A DNA stretch of 64,000 nucleotides from Pseudomonadota bacterium (lineage in GTDB: Bacteria; Pseudomonadota; Gammaproteobacteria; Burkholderiales; Rhodocyclaceae): contig JAJZSW010000001.1 in assembly GCA_021849505.1 (NCBI GenBank), positions 1 through 64,000 on the forward strand, read 5' to 3'. This document shows, piece by piece, positions 1-11,568 of the stretch; the stretch's first letter is position 1; each line of letters starts with the position of its first letter. The notes beneath the pieces are model-generated. The model made no database searches and was not told where the DNA came from. It saw only the letters and a program-made list of their open reading frames with translations. Made by a program: the position numbers and the translations under genes.

Positions 1-1098
1 ATGTATTCCTTCACCGACAGCCTCAACGGCGAGCTGCTGACCTTGCGCCCCGAGGGCACCGCCTCCTGCGTGCGCGCCGTCCTGCAGCACAACCTCCTCT
101 ACGACGGCCCGAAGCGCCTCTGGTACCTCGGTCCGATGTTCCGCCACGAGCGCCCGCAGAAGGGCCGCTACCGCCAGTTCCACCAGGTCGGCATCGAGGC
201 GCTCGGCCTGCCCGGGCCGGACATCGACGCCGAGCAGATCATCATGTGCGCGCGGCTGTGGGACGACCTCGGGCTGGAGGGCATCAGGCTCGAAATCAAC
301 TCTCTGGGCGAAGCCGGGGAACGGGCGAAGCACCGCGCCGACCTGATCGCCTATCTCGAACAGCACCGCGATCTGCTCGACGAGGATGGCAAGCGTCGGC
401 TGCACACGAACCCGCTGCGCATCCTCGACACCAAGAACCCCGCGCTGCAGGGCATCGTCGAGGCCGCGCCCAAGCTGATCGACTATCTCGGCGAGGCCTC
501 GCTCAAGCATTTCGAGGGCGTGCAGCAGCTGCTCAAGGATGCGGCGCTGCCCTACCGCATCAACCCGCGCCTCGTGCGCGGCCTCGACTACTACAACCTG
601 ACCGTGTTCGAGTGGGTGACCGACGCGCTCGGCGCCCAGGGCACGGTCTGCGCCGGCGGCCGTTACGACGGCCTGATCGCCCAACTCGGCGGCAAGCCGG
701 CACCGGCCTGCGGCTTCGCGATGGGCATCGAGCGGCTGATGGCGCTGCTTGAGGCGCAGGGCGGCGGCATCGATGCGCCCGCGCCCGACATTTATGTCGT
801 GCATCAAGGCGAGGCTGCGCAGCGACTGGCCTTCCGTGCCGCCGAACTGCTGCGCGACACCGGTTGCGCGGTGCTGACCCACATGGGCGGCGGCAGCTTC
901 AAGTCGCAGTTCAAGCGCGCCGATGCGTCGGGCGCGCAACTGGCGGTGATCGTCGGTGACGACGAGGCGGCAGCGCATGCGGTGACGCTCAAGCCCTTGC
1001 GCGTCGAGGGAGAGCAGCAGCGCGTGCCGCTTGAGGAACTGGCCGATCGTGTCGGCGACTGGCTCTACGGCGACGATGAAGATTTTTCCGAGGATTGA
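1..1098 (+). CDS. hisS: Histidyl-tRNA synthetase (5' end outside window)
   Basis: Class II aaRS motifs: [65 protein letters not shown]-terminal residues missing at window edge. Confidence 0.93.
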   Translation: MYSFTDSLNGELLTLRPEGTASCVRAVLQHNLLYDGPKRLWYLGPMFRHERPQKGRYRQFHQVGIEALGLPGPDIDAEQIIMCARLWDDLGLEGIRLEINSLGEAGERAKHRADLIAYLEQHRDLLDEDGKRRLHTNPLRILDTKNPALQGIVEAAPKLIDYLGEASLKHFEGVQQLLKDAALPYRINPRLVRGLDYYNLTVFEWVTDALGAQGTVCAGGRYDGLIAQLGGKPAPACGFAMGIERLMALLEAQGGGIDAPAPDIYVVHQGEAAQRLAFRAAELLRDTGCAVLTHMGGGSFKSQFKRADASGAQLAVIVGDDEAAAHAVTLKPLRVEGEQQRVPLEELADRVGDWLYGDDEDFSED

Positions 1099-1100
1099 AC

Positions 1101-1763
1101 ATGGCAACCTACGATCTGCAAGAGCAGGAACAGATTGAAGAACTGAAGACCTGGTGGGAGATACACGGCACGCTGATCACGGCGCTGGTCGTCTTGCTCG
1201 CGGTCGGCGTGGTCGGCTGGCAGGGCTGGCAATGGTGGCAGCGCAGCCAGGCCGGCCAGGCTGCGCAGCTCTACGGCAACATGCAGCAGGCGCTGCTGCA
1301 GCAGGACGTCAAGCGCGCGCGCCTGATGGCGGGCGAGCTGATCGACAAGTTCCCGCGCACGAGCTACGCCGGCATGGCCGCGCTGCTGTCCGGCAAGCTG
1401 TTGTTCGAAACCGGCGATCTCAAGTCGGCCCAGGCGCAATACGGTTGGGCCGCCGAGCATGCAGCCGATCAGGGCACGCGCGACCTCGCGCGCCTGCGCC
1501 AGGCGCTCGTGCTGGCCGAGGAGAAGAATTTCGATGCGGCGCTCAAGCTGCTTGCCGTCCCGCCAGCGCCGAGTTTCATGGCCCGCTATCTCGAAGTGCG
1601 CGGCGACATCCTCGTCGCGCAAGGCAAGGGCGGCGAAGCGCGCACCGCCTACGACGAGGCGATCAAGGCGCTCGAGGGCGGCCGCAAGGCCGAAGGCCTG
1701 CCGCCCGGTCCCTATCTCGAGATCCTGCAGGCCAAGCGTGACGCTACTGGAGCACAATCGTGA
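1101..1763 (+). CDS. YfgM-like TPR membrane protein (SecYEG ancillary subunit family)
   Basis: N-terminal TM (ALVVLLAVGVVGWQGWQWW), TPR-like repeats, located between hisS and bamB as in Proteobacteria. Confidence 0.8.
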   Translation: MATYDLQEQEQIEELKTWWEIHGTLITALVVLLAVGVVGWQGWQWWQRSQAGQAAQLYGNMQQALLQQDVKRARLMAGELIDKFPRTSYAGMAALLSGKLLFETGDLKSAQAQYGWAAEHAADQGTRDLARLRQALVLAEEKNFDAALKLLAVPPAPSFMARYLEVRGDILVAQGKGGEARTAYDEAIKALEGGRKAEGLPPGPYLEILQAKRDATGAQS

Positions 1764-2929
1764 AAGTACGGCTGATCCTGCTGGCCGGCGTCGCCATTGC
1801 CGCGGCGGGCTGCTCCACCCTCAGCAATACCGTCGACGCGCTCAACCCTTTCAGCAAGTCGGCGCCCAAGGTCAAGCCGGCGCAGCTGCCTGATTTCAAG
1901 CCCCGCGCGGAACTGGTCCGCTCCTGGCAGGCGGGCATCGGCGCCAGCGGCGAATATGTCTTTACGCCGGCGGTGGTCGGCGGGCAGGTCTATGTCGCGG
2001 CGCGCGACGGCGCGCTGGCGCGTTACGACAATGGCCGCCAGGTGTGGCGCATCAGCGCGGGCCAGGTTCTTTCCGGCGGCGTGGGCGCCAATGACAAGCT
2101 CGTGGTGGTCGGCACGCCCAAGGGCGAGGTGCTCGCTTTCCAGGCGGAAGACGGCCGGCCGGCCTGGCAGGCGCGCGCGAGTTCCGAGATCCTCGCGGCC
2201 CCGGCGCTGCAGGGGGATCTGGTTGCGGTGCGCAGCGGTGACGCGCGCATCTTCGGTTTCGCGGCGGCCGACGGCAAGCGGCGCTGGGTCTATCAGCGCA
2301 GCACGCCGGCGCTCGCCTTGCGCTCCCACGTCGGCGTTGCCATCACCGATACGGCCATTTACGCCGGTTTCCCCGGCGGCAAACTGGTCGCCGTAGCCCG
2401 CAGCAATGGCGCTGCGCTGTGGGAATCGACCGTTGCCCAGCCGCGCGGCACGACCGAGCTCGAGCGCATCGCCGACGTGGCAAGCGATCCCGTCGTCGAT
2501 GGCGCTACGGTCTGCGCCGTCGCCTATCAGGGCCGCGTCGCCTGCTTCGACTCCGAAAACGGGCGCCAGCTCTGGGCGCGCGACGTGTCTTCCGTCGCCG
2601 GACTCGACATCGGCAGCCGGGGCGTCTATGTCACCGACGACAAGAGCGCTGTCCTGGCCTTCGACCGCAATTCCGGGGCCAGCCTGTGGAAGCAGGACAA
2701 GCTCGCCCATCGCGGCCTGACGCGGCCGCTGGCGCTGGACAGCCATCTCGCCGTCGCCGACTTTGCCGGCTACGTGCATCTGCTTGCCCTGGACGATGGC
2801 GCCTTCGCTGCCCGCGTGGCTACCGACGGCGCTGCGATCGTCGCGGCCCCCCAGCGGCTCAAGGGTCAGGAAGCTGCCCTGGTCGTGCAGACGAAGAATG
2901 GCAGCGTGCAGGGCCTGACGCTAAAGTAA
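1760..2929 (+). CDS. bamB: Outer membrane assembly lipoprotein BamB
   Basis: Lipobox AAGCS, PQQ beta-propeller repeats, hisS-yfgM-bamB-der synteny. Confidence 0.88.
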   Translation: MKVRLILLAGVAIAAAGCSTLSNTVDALNPFSKSAPKVKPAQLPDFKPRAELVRSWQAGIGASGEYVFTPAVVGGQVYVAARDGALARYDNGRQVWRISAGQVLSGGVGANDKLVVVGTPKGEVLAFQAEDGRPAWQARASSEILAAPALQGDLVAVRSGDARIFGFAAADGKRRWVYQRSTPALALRSHVGVAITDTAIYAGFPGGKLVAVARSNGAALWESTVAQPRGTTELERIADVASDPVVDGATVCAVAYQGRVACFDSENGRQLWARDVSSVAGLDIGSRGVYVTDDKSAVLAFDRNSGASLWKQDKLAHRGLTRPLALDSHLAVADFAGYVHLLALDDGAFAARVATDGAAIVAAPQRLKGQEAALVVQTKNGSVQGLTLK

Positions 2930-4255
2930 ATGCTGCCCACGCTCGCCCTGGTCGGCCGGCCCAATGTCGGCAAATCGACGCTGTTCAACCGGCTGACGAA
3001 GTCGCGCGCCGCGCTGGTCGCCGACCAGCCCGGCCTGACGCGCGACCGCCACTACGGCCACGGCAGGCTCGGCACGCGCGCCTTCCTCGTCGTCGATACC
3101 GGGGGCTTCGAACCGCAGGCGAAGGAGGGTATCGTCCATGAAATGGCGCGTCAGGCCGAGGCGGCGATCGCCGAGGCCGACGTCCTGTTGTTTCTCGTCG
3201 ATGGCCGCAACGGCCTGACCCCGCAGGACAAGGTGATCGCCGAGCGGCTGCGGCGCAGCGGACGGCCGCTGCACCTCGTCGTCAACAAGGCCGAGGGGAT
3301 GAACCGCGATGTCGTCGCGGCGGAGTTCCACGAACTGGGTTGCGGCGAGCCGCGCGTGATCTCGTCGGCGCATGGTGAAGGCGTGCGCGAACTGCTGGAA
3401 CTGGTGCTGGCCGCTTTCCCCGAGGACGAGCCTGAAGAGGTGGCGGATAACGGCCCGCGCGTCGCCGTGGTGGGGCGCCCCAACGTCGGCAAGAGCACCC
3501 TGATCAATACCCTGCTCGGCGAGGAGCGCATGATCGCCTTCGACATGCCGGGCACGACGCGCGATGCCATCGCCACGCCCTTCGAGAAGAATGGCAAGCA
3601 TTACACGCTGATCGACACCGCCGGCCTGCGCCGCAAGGGCAAGGTATTCGAGGCCATCGAGAAGTTCTCGGTGGTCAAGACGCTGCAAGCCATCGAGGCC
3701 GCCAACGTCGTCGTGCTGATGGTCGATGCGAGCCAGGACATATCCGACCAGGATGCCCACATCGCCGGCTTCTGCATCGAGGCTGGCCGCGCGCTGGTGC
3801 TGGCAGTCAACAAGTGGGATGCCGTCGACACCTACCGCCGCGACCAGGTCAAGCAGGACATCATGCGCAAGCTCAATTTCCTCGGCTTCGCGCGCGTTCA
3901 TTACATCTCGGCGCTCAAGGGGCAGGGCGTGGCGAGCGTGCTGCAGTCTGTCGACAAGGCATACGCCGCGGCGATGGTCAAGCTGACGACGCCGAAGCTG
4001 ACCCGCGTGCTGCTCGACGCCGTGCAGAAGCAGGCACCGCCCCGGCATGGCAACGTGCGCCCCAAGCTGCGTTATGCCCACCAGGGCGGCAGCAACCCGC
4101 CGGTCGTGGTCATCCACGGCAACGCACTCGAACACGTGCCGCCGGCCTACGTGCGCTACCTCGAGCACGTCTACCTCGAAGCCTTCAAGCTCCAGGGCAC
4201 GCCGTTGCGCATCCAGTTCAAGATCACGAAAAACCCTTACGTCGACAAGAGCTGA
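2930..4255 (+). CDS. der: Ribosome biogenesis GTPase Der (EngA)
   Basis: Two G domains: [14 protein letters not shown] and [19 protein letters not shown]-like C-terminus. Confidence 0.96.
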   Translation: MLPTLALVGRPNVGKSTLFNRLTKSRAALVADQPGLTRDRHYGHGRLGTRAFLVVDTGGFEPQAKEGIVHEMARQAEAAIAEADVLLFLVDGRNGLTPQDKVIAERLRRSGRPLHLVVNKAEGMNRDVVAAEFHELGCGEPRVISSAHGEGVRELLELVLAAFPEDEPEEVADNGPRVAVVGRPNVGKSTLINTLLGEERMIAFDMPGTTRDAIATPFEKNGKHYTLIDTAGLRRKGKVFEAIEKFSVVKTLQAIEAANVVVLMVDASQDISDQDAHIAGFCIEAGRALVLAVNKWDAVDTYRRDQVKQDIMRKLNFLGFARVHYISALKGQGVASVLQSVDKAYAAAMVKLTTPKLTRVLLDAVQKQAPPRHGNVRPKLRYAHQGGSNPPVVVIHGNALEHVPPAYVRYLEHVYLEAFKLQGTPLRIQFKITKNPYVDKS

Positions 4256-4270
4256 AAGACGGGGCGCTGG

Positions 4271-6406
4271 CTAGCCGGCGGCGGGCGACCAGACGACGCT
4301 GCCGTGCTCGCCGTTAAAAATGCGCTCCTCCGGCGTTCCCCTCTCGCGCAGGCGAATGTGCAGTTCCCTGGACGACAGGCTGGCCAGCGGCGGCAGATTG
4401 GCGGCCAGCCGTAGCGTGCGGACGATGGTCTCGCCGGCGACTTGACGGATCGAGCAGGCGACGGCGGCAATCGCCGCGCGGCGCTCGGCCTCGATCATTT
4501 CGATGCGCTGCCGGCAGTCTTCGGCCTGCTGCCTGGCCTTCTTGGCTGCGCCTTGCAGCCCGGAATATTCGCGCAGCTGCGGCGCAATGCGGGCGAGCAG
4601 CTTCTGCCAGTTGGCCGTCTGGAGCGGCGTCAGCACGATGCTGTTGGCCTGGATCTTCGGGTGCAGGGACAGATAGGTTTTCATGTCCGCCTGCTCTGCC
4701 AGGGCGGCCAGTTGCGCGCGCTGGTGCGTTTCCTCGTCGATGGCTTTCCGCATTTCGGCCTGCGTCGCTGCCACGGCGCGATCGATGCCCTCCTCGTCCG
4801 GAAGCAGCAGGCTGGCAATCGTAGGCTCTGAGCGCCGCATGGTGGCCTGGCCGATGCTCACCCGCCTGGCGGCGATGGCACATGCTTCCGCGCGTTCGAT
4901 CACCACCTCGTCGGCAACGATATCGCACATGACGGCATGGGTTATCCGCACCACCTGGCCCACGAGCAAGGTGCTTTCCGCCTTGCCCACCTCGATCGTG
5001 CCCCCCTTGGCCTCAAGCGTCGCGCGCGATGCGCTGCCCGCGACGACGATGCTGCCGCCGTTGCTGCGCGCCGCGCCACCGGCGAGGTTCTGCTTGAACA
5101 GAATGCGTCCGCCGTCCGATACGACCCGCCCGAACACGTCGGCAAGGAAAGTCATGTGGTGGCCTTCGACGAGACGCTTTTCCTGGACCTCGCCATGTTC
5201 CTCGTACTCGTCGCCCGCCAGCGACAGGTTGCCGGTGGTGCGCGCGCTGACGCCTTCGCGGTTGATGATTTTCGCGGTGACCGAGACCTGGCCCGAGCGG
5301 GTGTCGAGATTGAGAAACCCGTCCATGGCCGCCACGACGTACTCGCCACTGCCGCTGATATGCTCGACGCGCGTGCCAGTGCCAGCCAGCGAGTTGATGT
5401 CGAAATCCTTGACCGCCGCCGGCGGTAACTCGCGGCCCAGCACGTTCCAGCCCGAGACTCCCGGAACCCGCGGTACCTTCTTGAACAGCCGCGTGCCCGC
5501 CATCACCTGCGGGAAACGGTTCTGGAACTGGCACAGATCCATACGGCCGTCTGACCGGATGCGCGGTGCGTCATTCCGGTGCAGACAGTCGGTCTGTTCG
5601 ATGATGCTGGCATCGGTGCCTTGCCGCGGCAGTTTCTGCGCCGCGATCGTCAGTCGCTCGACCTTGTCTGCAGCGATGGCGGCGCGCACGGTGGCGGCAT
5701 CGATGCCATAGCGAATACCCTTGCACCAAAGCGCGGCGACGAACTCGTCGAAGTCGAGATGGGCGCGCTCCATAGGTGTCACGGCGGTGCTGCCGCCATC
5801 CGGGCAAGCGCCTGTTGCGTCAGGAATTTCGTCTGGGGGGGTATCGGTGATCACATCGATCAGCACCTGTTCGAACAGGTACTCCGCGGCCTCGCCATTA
5901 CCGAGCAACTTGACGCCGCGATAGATTCCTTGGCGTGCCGCGGGAAATGGCACGATGTCATCCGCCAGGCGCATTTCCGGAGGACGGCCGGCCTTCTCGA
6001 AACCGGCACGCAATGCGGCGAAATCCTCCGGGGTGTAATCGAACAGCAGTTTCAGAAACAGGCCGTAGTCGAGTCCGGCAAAGCGTGTGCCGCCCTGGAA
6101 CACCCGGTCCACGAACCCAATCAACAACCCGGGCGTGGTCAGCTCCCCGAGATCCACCCACAAACCATCATTGCGCCGTGATACAAACCCGGGCAGCAGC
6201 ACCTGTCCCTCGGCCAGGCTGGCCAGATCGCCTATCGCGCTGGGGGCTTCCGCCGTCCTGTCGGACTCGCTCGTCGTTGCTTGCATCTGCGCTGCGATGT
6301 GGGTCATGCTGCCGCCGAGTCCGGGAATGGGTTGATTGAATTGGCCGGCAGCGCTTTCCGCATCTCGCCTCTCGGGAGAGCGCCGGGCCAAGACCGTATA
6401 CATCAA
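4271..6406 (-). CDS. DUF342 (FapA-like) polymer-forming domain protein
   Basis: DUF342-type beta-helix segment (GTRVEHISGSGEYVVAAMDGFLNLD...) and C-terminal coiled coil; start codon uncertain. Confidence 0.65.
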   Translation of the reverse strand: MMYTVLARRSPERRDAESAAGQFNQPIPGLGGSMTHIAAQMQATTSESDRTAEAPSAIGDLASLAEGQVLLPGFVSRRNDGLWVDLGELTTPGLLIGFVDRVFQGGTRFAGLDYGLFLKLLFDYTPEDFAALRAGFEKAGRPPEMRLADDIVPFPAARQGIYRGVKLLGNGEAAEYLFEQVLIDVITDTPPDEIPDATGACPDGGSTAVTPMERAHLDFDEFVAALWCKGIRYGIDAATVRAAIAADKVERLTIAAQKLPRQGTDASIIEQTDCLHRNDAPRIRSDGRMDLCQFQNRFPQVMAGTRLFKKVPRVPGVSGWNVLGRELPPAAVKDFDINSLAGTGTRVEHISGSGEYVVAAMDGFLNLDTRSGQVSVTAKIINREGVSARTTGNLSLAGDEYEEHGEVQEKRLVEGHHMTFLADVFGRVVSDGGRILFKQNLAGGAARSNGGSIVVAGSASRATLEAKGGTIEVGKAESTLLVGQVVRITHAVMCDIVADEVVIERAEACAIAARRVSIGQATMRRSEPTIASLLLPDEEGIDRAVAATQAEMRKAIDEETHQRAQLAALAEQADMKTYLSLHPKIQANSIVLTPLQTANWQKLLARIAPQLREYSGLQGAAKKARQQAEDCRQRIEMIEAERRAAIAAVACSIRQVAGETIVRTLRLAANLPPLASLSSRELHIRLRERGTPEERIFNGEHGSVVWSPAAG

Positions 6407-6502
6407 AAGTCTAATATTACCAACGACCCGGAAGTAGCGGGGATCGCAAGGCGCTGCCTGCGGCTATACTGAGCTGGAGCCAATTTCCAGGAGACCGACG
6501 CG

Positions 6503-6832
6503 ATGACTTATGTCGTGACCGAAAACTGCATCAAGTGCAAGTACACCGATTGCGTCGATGTTTGTCCGGTCGATTGTTTCCGCGAGGGGCCGAATTTTCT
6601 CGTTATCGATCCCGACGAATGCATCGACTGTACCCTCTGCGTCCCTGAGTGTCCGGCCGAGGCGATTTTCGCGGAGGATGACGTGCCGGCCGAGCAGCGC
6701 GAGTTCATCGCCCTGAATGCCGAGCTGGCCAGGCAGTGGCCGGCGATCATCGAGCGCAAGGCGCCACCGCCGGATGCCGACGACTGGCGCGGCAGGCCGG
6801 GCAAGAAGTCTCTGCTAGAGCGCTGCGGTTGA
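6503..6832 (+). CDS. fdxA: Ferredoxin, 3Fe-4S/4Fe-4S FdxA type
   Basis: [51 protein letters not shown]. Confidence 0.9.
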   Translation: MTYVVTENCIKCKYTDCVDVCPVDCFREGPNFLVIDPDECIDCTLCVPECPAEAIFAEDDVPAEQREFIALNAELARQWPAIIERKAPPPDADDWRGRPGKKSLLERCG

Positions 6833-6886
6833 AGGCCCGGGATGGCGTGATAGACTTGCCGCAAATCAGCATTTCATAGGTTCTGC

Positions 6887-7987
6887 ATGTCCGGCAATAC
6901 CATCGGCACGCTGTTCAGCGTCACTTCGTTCGGCGAATCGCATGGCCCGGCCATTGGCTGCGTGGTCGATGGCTGTCCGCCCGGACTAGAGATCACTGCG
7001 GCCGAGATCCAGGTCGATCTCGATCGCCGGAAGCCGGGCACTTCCCGCCATGTCACGCAGCGGCGCGAGGCCGATGAAGTCGAGATTCTCTCCGGCGTGT
7101 TCGAGGGCAGGACCACCGGCACGCCGATCGCCTTGCTGATCCGCAATACCGACCAGCGCAGCAAGGACTACGGCAACATTGCCCGGACCTTCCGGCCCGG
7201 GCACGCCGACTACACCTATTGGCAGAAATACGGCATCCGCGACTACCGAGGTGGAGGCCGCTCCTCGGCGCGCGAGACGGCGGTGCGCGTCGCCGCCGGC
7301 GCGATCGCGAAGAAATGGCTGAACGAGCGCTATGGCGTCTCGATTCGCGGCTGGATGAGCCAGCTCGGTCCCCTCGAAATCCCCTTCGTTGATGCGGCCG
7401 AGATCGACCGCAATCCCTTCTTTGCCCCGAACGCAGCCATCGTGCCCGAACTCGAGGCCTACATGGACAGGCTGCGCAAGGACGGCGACTCGGTCGGTGC
7501 GCGCATCGAGGTGATGGCCACCGGCGTGCCGCCGGGCTGGGGCGATCCGGTCTATGGGCGGCTCGACGCGCAGATCGCCTACGCGATGATGGGCATCAAT
7601 GCCGTCAAGGGCGTTGAGATCGGCGCCGGTTTCGAGTGCGTCGCCCAGCGCGGCAGCGAACATGGCGACGAACTGACCCCTGAAGGTTTTATGAGCAATC
7701 ACGCCGGGGGGGTTCTTGGTGGCATCTCGTCCGGTCAGGACGTGACCGTTGCCATCGCCATCAAGCCGACCTCGAGCATCCGCCTGCCACGCCGCTCGAT
7801 CGATCTCTCCGGCCAGCCGGCGGTCGTGTCGACCGAGGGGCGTCACGATCCCTGCGTCGGCATCCGTGCGACGCCTATCGCCGAAGCGATGCTGGCGCTC
7901 GTACTGACGGATGCGGCACTCTTGCATCGAGCGCAATGCGCGGATGTGCGCTGCCCGACGCCCGCCATTCCCGGACAGGCGCCGTAA
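6887..7987 (+). CDS. aroC: Chorismate synthase
   Basis: [53 protein letters not shown]. Confidence 0.96.
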   Translation: MSGNTIGTLFSVTSFGESHGPAIGCVVDGCPPGLEITAAEIQVDLDRRKPGTSRHVTQRREADEVEILSGVFEGRTTGTPIALLIRNTDQRSKDYGNIARTFRPGHADYTYWQKYGIRDYRGGGRSSARETAVRVAAGAIAKKWLNERYGVSIRGWMSQLGPLEIPFVDAAEIDRNPFFAPNAAIVPELEAYMDRLRKDGDSVGARIEVMATGVPPGWGDPVYGRLDAQIAYAMMGINAVKGVEIGAGFECVAQRGSEHGDELTPEGFMSNHAGGVLGGISSGQDVTVAIAIKPTSSIRLPRRSIDLSGQPAVVSTEGRHDPCVGIRATPIAEAMLALVLTDAALLHRAQCADVRCPTPAIPGQAP

Positions 7988-8061
7988 GGAAGGCGGATGC
8001 GGCCTGATAGAATTTGCTTCGATTTTCTAAAAACACACGACAAACAGGGAAGAAAACTGCC

Positions 8062-8325
8062 ATGCACGTCGATCACCACGATCTCTACACCGAATTCCCC
8101 GACATGCGCGATGCCATCGATGCGATGAAGGCGCATTACCCTTACTTCGCGGCGATGGTGGCTCGCTATGACCGCCTGACTGGCAAGGTCGAGGATCTCG
8201 AAGAGCACGACATGCCCGTCGCGGACTTCACGTTGGAAGACATGAAGAAGGCGCGCGTCAAGCTGAAGGACGACATCTATCACTACCTGCAGGCATTCCG
8301 CGTCGGCCAGAAGCACGCTGCCTGA
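8062..8325 (+). CDS. DUF465/YdcH-like small protein
   Basis: Short helical ORF MHVDHHDLYTEFPDMRDAIDAMKAHYPYFAAM..., ends VKLKDDIYHYLQ. Confidence 0.65.
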   Translation: MHVDHHDLYTEFPDMRDAIDAMKAHYPYFAAMVARYDRLTGKVEDLEEHDMPVADFTLEDMKKARVKLKDDIYHYLQAFRVGQKHAA

Positions 8326-8343
8326 TCGTCCCCGGGGCGGAGT

Positions 8344-9489
8344 GTGACCCCGCTGGGACGGCTTTCCGCCTGGTATTTTTTCTACTTCGCCTTCGTCGGC
8401 GCTTTCGCGCCGTACTTCACGCTTTACCTGCAGGACATCGGCCAGTCGGCCTGGGAGATCGGTGTCCTGATGTCGGTGCCGCAGGTGATGCGCCTGCTGG
8501 CACCGAATCTCTGGGGCTGGCTGGCCGATCACCTCGGCCGCCGCGCCGCGGTTGTCAAGTTTGCCGCCCTCGGTTCGGTGCTCGGCTTCTGCGGTTTCTT
8601 TTTCACCCGCGAATACCTGCCGATGCTGGCGGCGATGACGCTGGTCTGGTTCTTCTGGAGCGCCGCGTTGCCGCTCGTCGAGGCGATGACGCTCGACCGC
8701 CTCGCGGGCCAGACCGAACGCTATGGCCGCATCCGTCTTTGGGGTTCGATCGGTTTTATCGTGAGCGTGCTCGGCTTGGGGGCCGTGCTGGATTACCTGC
8801 CGATCGCAGCCGTGCTCTGGGCCTGTCTGTTCATACTCGCCAGCGTACTGGCCAGCGCATGGACACTCGCTGAGCCGAAAGTCGGCGCTGGCGGGACGGC
8901 ACCACCCGTGGCCGATCAGCTGCGGCGACCGGAGGTGATGGCGCTGCTGGCCGCCTGCTTCTTCATGTCGGTGGCGCACGGCCCGCTCTACGTCTTCTAC
9001 TCGATCCATCTCGTCGATCACGGTTACGACAAGATGGCCGTAGGCTTGCTCTGGTCGCTCGGGGTGGTGGCCGAGATCATCGTGTTCATGGCCATGCCAC
9101 GCCTGATGCGGCGTTTTACCCTGCGCAGCATCCTGCTTGCCAGTTTCGGTCTCGCGGTGCTGCGCTTCCTGCTGATCGGCTGGGCGGCGGATCATGCGCT
9201 GGTCCTGCTGTTCGCCCAGATCCTGCATGGCGCGACCTTCGGTGCCTATCATGCGGGCGCGATGGCGGCGCTGATCCGCTGGTTCGAGCCCGCCCAGCAG
9301 GCACGGGTGCAGGGCGTTTATGGCAGTATTTCCTTCGGTGCCGGCGGCATGGTCGGCGGTTTGGTCAGCGGCCAGTCATGGGATACGCTGGGGGCGGGCA
9401 TGACCTTTACGCTTGCCTCCTTGTTTGCCGCCTGCGGCCTGTTGCTGGTCTGGCGCGGCTTGTCATCGGAATCGCTCGCAAGGCGTTGA
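8344..9489 (+). CDS. MFS transporter (HcaT-like family), GTG start
   Basis: 12-TM pattern, WGWLADHLGRR loop motif. Confidence 0.8.
   Translation: MTPLGRLSAWYFFYFAFVGAFAPYFTLYLQDIGQSAWEIGVLMSVPQVMRLLAPNLWGWLADHLGRRAAVVKFAALGSVLGFCGFFFTREYLPMLAAMTLVWFFWSAALPLVEAMTLDRLAGQTERYGRIRLWGSIGFIVSVLGLGAVLDYLPIAAVLWACLFILASVLASAWTLAEPKVGAGGTAPPVADQLRRPEVMALLAACFFMSVAHGPLYVFYSIHLVDHGYDKMAVGLLWSLGVVAEIIVFMAMPRLMRRFTLRSILLASFGLAVLRFLLIGWAADHALVLLFAQILHGATFGAYHAGAMAALIRWFEPAQQARVQGVYGSISFGAGGMVGGLVSGQSWDTLGAGMTFTLASLFAACGLLLVWRGLSSESLARR
8877..8901 (+). repeat. Dispersed ~24-bp repeat, copy 1 (in MFS gene)
   Basis: GAAAGTCGGCGCTGGCGGGACGGCA. Confidence 0.75.
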
Positions 9490-9496
9490 GGTGAAT

Positions 9497-10270
9497 ATGA
9501 AAAAAGTATTTCTGACGGGTTTGCTCGCACTTCTGTTGGCAGGCTGCGGAAGCGTGCCGGTTACCGGTCGCACGCAGTTGCAGATGGTTTCCGAGCAGCA
9601 GGAAATCAAAATGGGCCTGACCAACTTCCGGGAGATCCTGGGCAAGGAAAAGCTTGAGGCGGATCCCGAGGTCAATGCGCGCGTGCAGCGCATCGGCCAG
9701 CGCATCGCGGCCGCCACGGGCCGCAGCGACTACCAGTGGGAGTTCAAGGTCATCGACAACGACAAGTCGATGAACGCCTTTTGCCTGCCCGGCGGGAAGG
9801 TCGCCGTCTATACCGGGATCCTGCCGGTCGCCTAGGATGATGCCGGCCTCGCCACGGTGATCGCCCACGAAGTGGCGCATGCCATCGCGCGCCACGGCGG
9901 CGAGCGCCTGAGCCAAGAAATGGTCGTCTCCGGGCTCAGCGTGGCGACGGTCGTCGCCGCCAACGATTCGCCCAATCGGGATCTTTACGTCGGCCTGCTG
10001 GGGGCGGGCGCGGCGGTCGGTTTCCTGCTGCCGTATTCACGCCTGCATGAATCCGAGGCGGACCGCATGGGACTCATCTACATGGCCAAGGCGGGCTACG
10101 ATCCGCGCGCCGCGCTCGGTTTCTGGCAGCGCATGGCGGCTGCTGCAAAAGGCAAGTCGAAGCCGCCAGAGTTCCTTTCCACGCACCCGGCCGATGAAAC
10201 GCGCATCAAGGAAATCGAGCGCTGGCTGCCAGAGGCATTGAGTCATTACCGGCCGCGCGCCGGAAACTGA
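9497..10270 (+). pseudogene. M48 family metalloprotease lipoprotein interrupted by in-frame TAG at 9833-9835
   Basis: MKKVFLTGLLALLLAGCGS...GILPVA*DDAGLATVIAHEVAHAIARHGGERL; both halves are in the same frame, HExxH lies just after the stop. Confidence 0.75.
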
Positions 10271-10342
10271 GGCTGTAATCGAGGCAGGGAGAGGTGGGAA
10301 AGAGGCCCCTGTGCGATAATTTTTCTTTTTTTGGAGACGACC

Positions 10343-10462
10343 ATGAAAAAGCTGCTGTTGTTCATTGTTGCGACGCTTTTCCTGGCCGGATGCAACACCG
10401 TCCAGGGCATCGGCAAGGATATCGAAAAGGGTGGCGAAGCCATCCAGAAAGCCGTCAAGTAA
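10343..10462 (+). CDS. Entericidin A/B-family small lipoprotein (39 aa)
   Basis: MKKLLLFIVATLFLAGCNTVQGIGKDIEKGGEAIQKAVK; lipobox LAGC and NTVQGIGKDIEKGGEAI signature; absent from supplied ORF track. Confidence 0.88.
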   Translation: MKKLLLFIVATLFLAGCNTVQGIGKDIEKGGEAIQKAVK

Positions 10463-10490
10463 TCCCCACTGCTGTTAGACAGGAACCGAC

Positions 10491-11543
10491 ATGAAAATTT
10501 GTGTACTGCCCGGTGATGGCATCGGCCCGGAAATTACCGCCGAAGCCGTCCGCGTTCTGAAAGCGCTCGGTCTGGAATTCGAAATGGAAGAGGCGCTGCT
10601 TGGCGGCTGTGCCGTCGATGCGACGGGCAATCCCTACCCCGAGGCCACGCAGAAGCTGGCGCGCGCCGCCGACGCGGTCCTGCTCGGCGCCGTCGGCGGC
10701 CCGCAGTGGGACAACAATCCGCGCGAGCAGCGTCCCGAACGCGGCCTCCTTGGCATCCGCAAGGATCTCGGCCTGTTCGCCAACCTGCGTCCCGCCGTGC
10801 TCTATCCCGAACTCGCCAACGCCTCGACGCTCAAGCCCGAAGTGGTGGCCGGCCTCGACATCCTGATCGTGCGCGAACTGACCGGCGACATCTACTTCGG
10901 TCAGCCGCGCGGCATCGAAACGCGCAATGGCGAGCGCGTCGGCGTCAATACGATGGTGTATTCCGAGAGCGAAATCCGCCGCATCGCGCGCGTCGCGTTC
11001 GAGGCCGCGCGCAAGCGCAACAGGAAGGTCTGCTCGGTCGACAAGATGAATGTGCTCGAATGCACCCAGCTCTGGCGCGACGTCGTCATCGAAACCGCCA
11101 GGGACTATCCGGACATCGAGTTGTCGCACATGCTGGTGGACAACTGTGCGATGCAGCTGGTGCGCAACCCGAAGCAGTTCGACGTCGTCGTGACCGGCAA
11201 CATGTTCGGCGACATCCTGTCGGATGAGGCTTCGATGCTGACCGGCTCGATCGGCATGCTGCCGTCGGCGTCGCTGGACGAGAAGAACAAGGGTCTGTAC
11301 GAGCCGAGCCACGGATCCGCGCCGGACATCGCGGGCAAGGGCGTGGCCAACCCGCTGGCGACGATCCTGTCGGCCGCCATGATGTTGCGCTATACGTTCA
11401 ACAACGAAACGGCGGCGAACCGCGTCGAGAATGCGGTGAAGAAGGTGCTGGCCCAAGGCTTCCGCACCGGCGACATCTACGAGCCTGGCATGAAGCGGGT
11501 CGGCACGAAGGAAATGGGCGACGCGGTTCTCGCGGCGCTGTGA
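10491..11543 (+). CDS. leuB: 3-isopropylmalate dehydrogenase
   Basis: [47 protein letters not shown]. Confidence 0.96.
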   Translation: MKICVLPGDGIGPEITAEAVRVLKALGLEFEMEEALLGGCAVDATGNPYPEATQKLARAADAVLLGAVGGPQWDNNPREQRPERGLLGIRKDLGLFANLRPAVLYPELANASTLKPEVVAGLDILIVRELTGDIYFGQPRGIETRNGERVGVNTMVYSESEIRRIARVAFEAARKRNRKVCSVDKMNVLECTQLWRDVVIETARDYPDIELSHMLVDNCAMQLVRNPKQFDVVVTGNMFGDILSDEASMLTGSIGMLPSASLDEKNKGLYEPSHGSAPDIAGKGVANPLATILSAAMMLRYTFNNETAANRVENAVKKVLAQGFRTGDIYEPGMKRVGTKEMGDAVLAAL

Positions 11544-11568
11544 GATTCAACACTTGAGGTAAGCGGAA

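Noticed and set aside
2921-4168. 415-aa ORF antisense to der
   Set aside because: GC-driven shadow ORF
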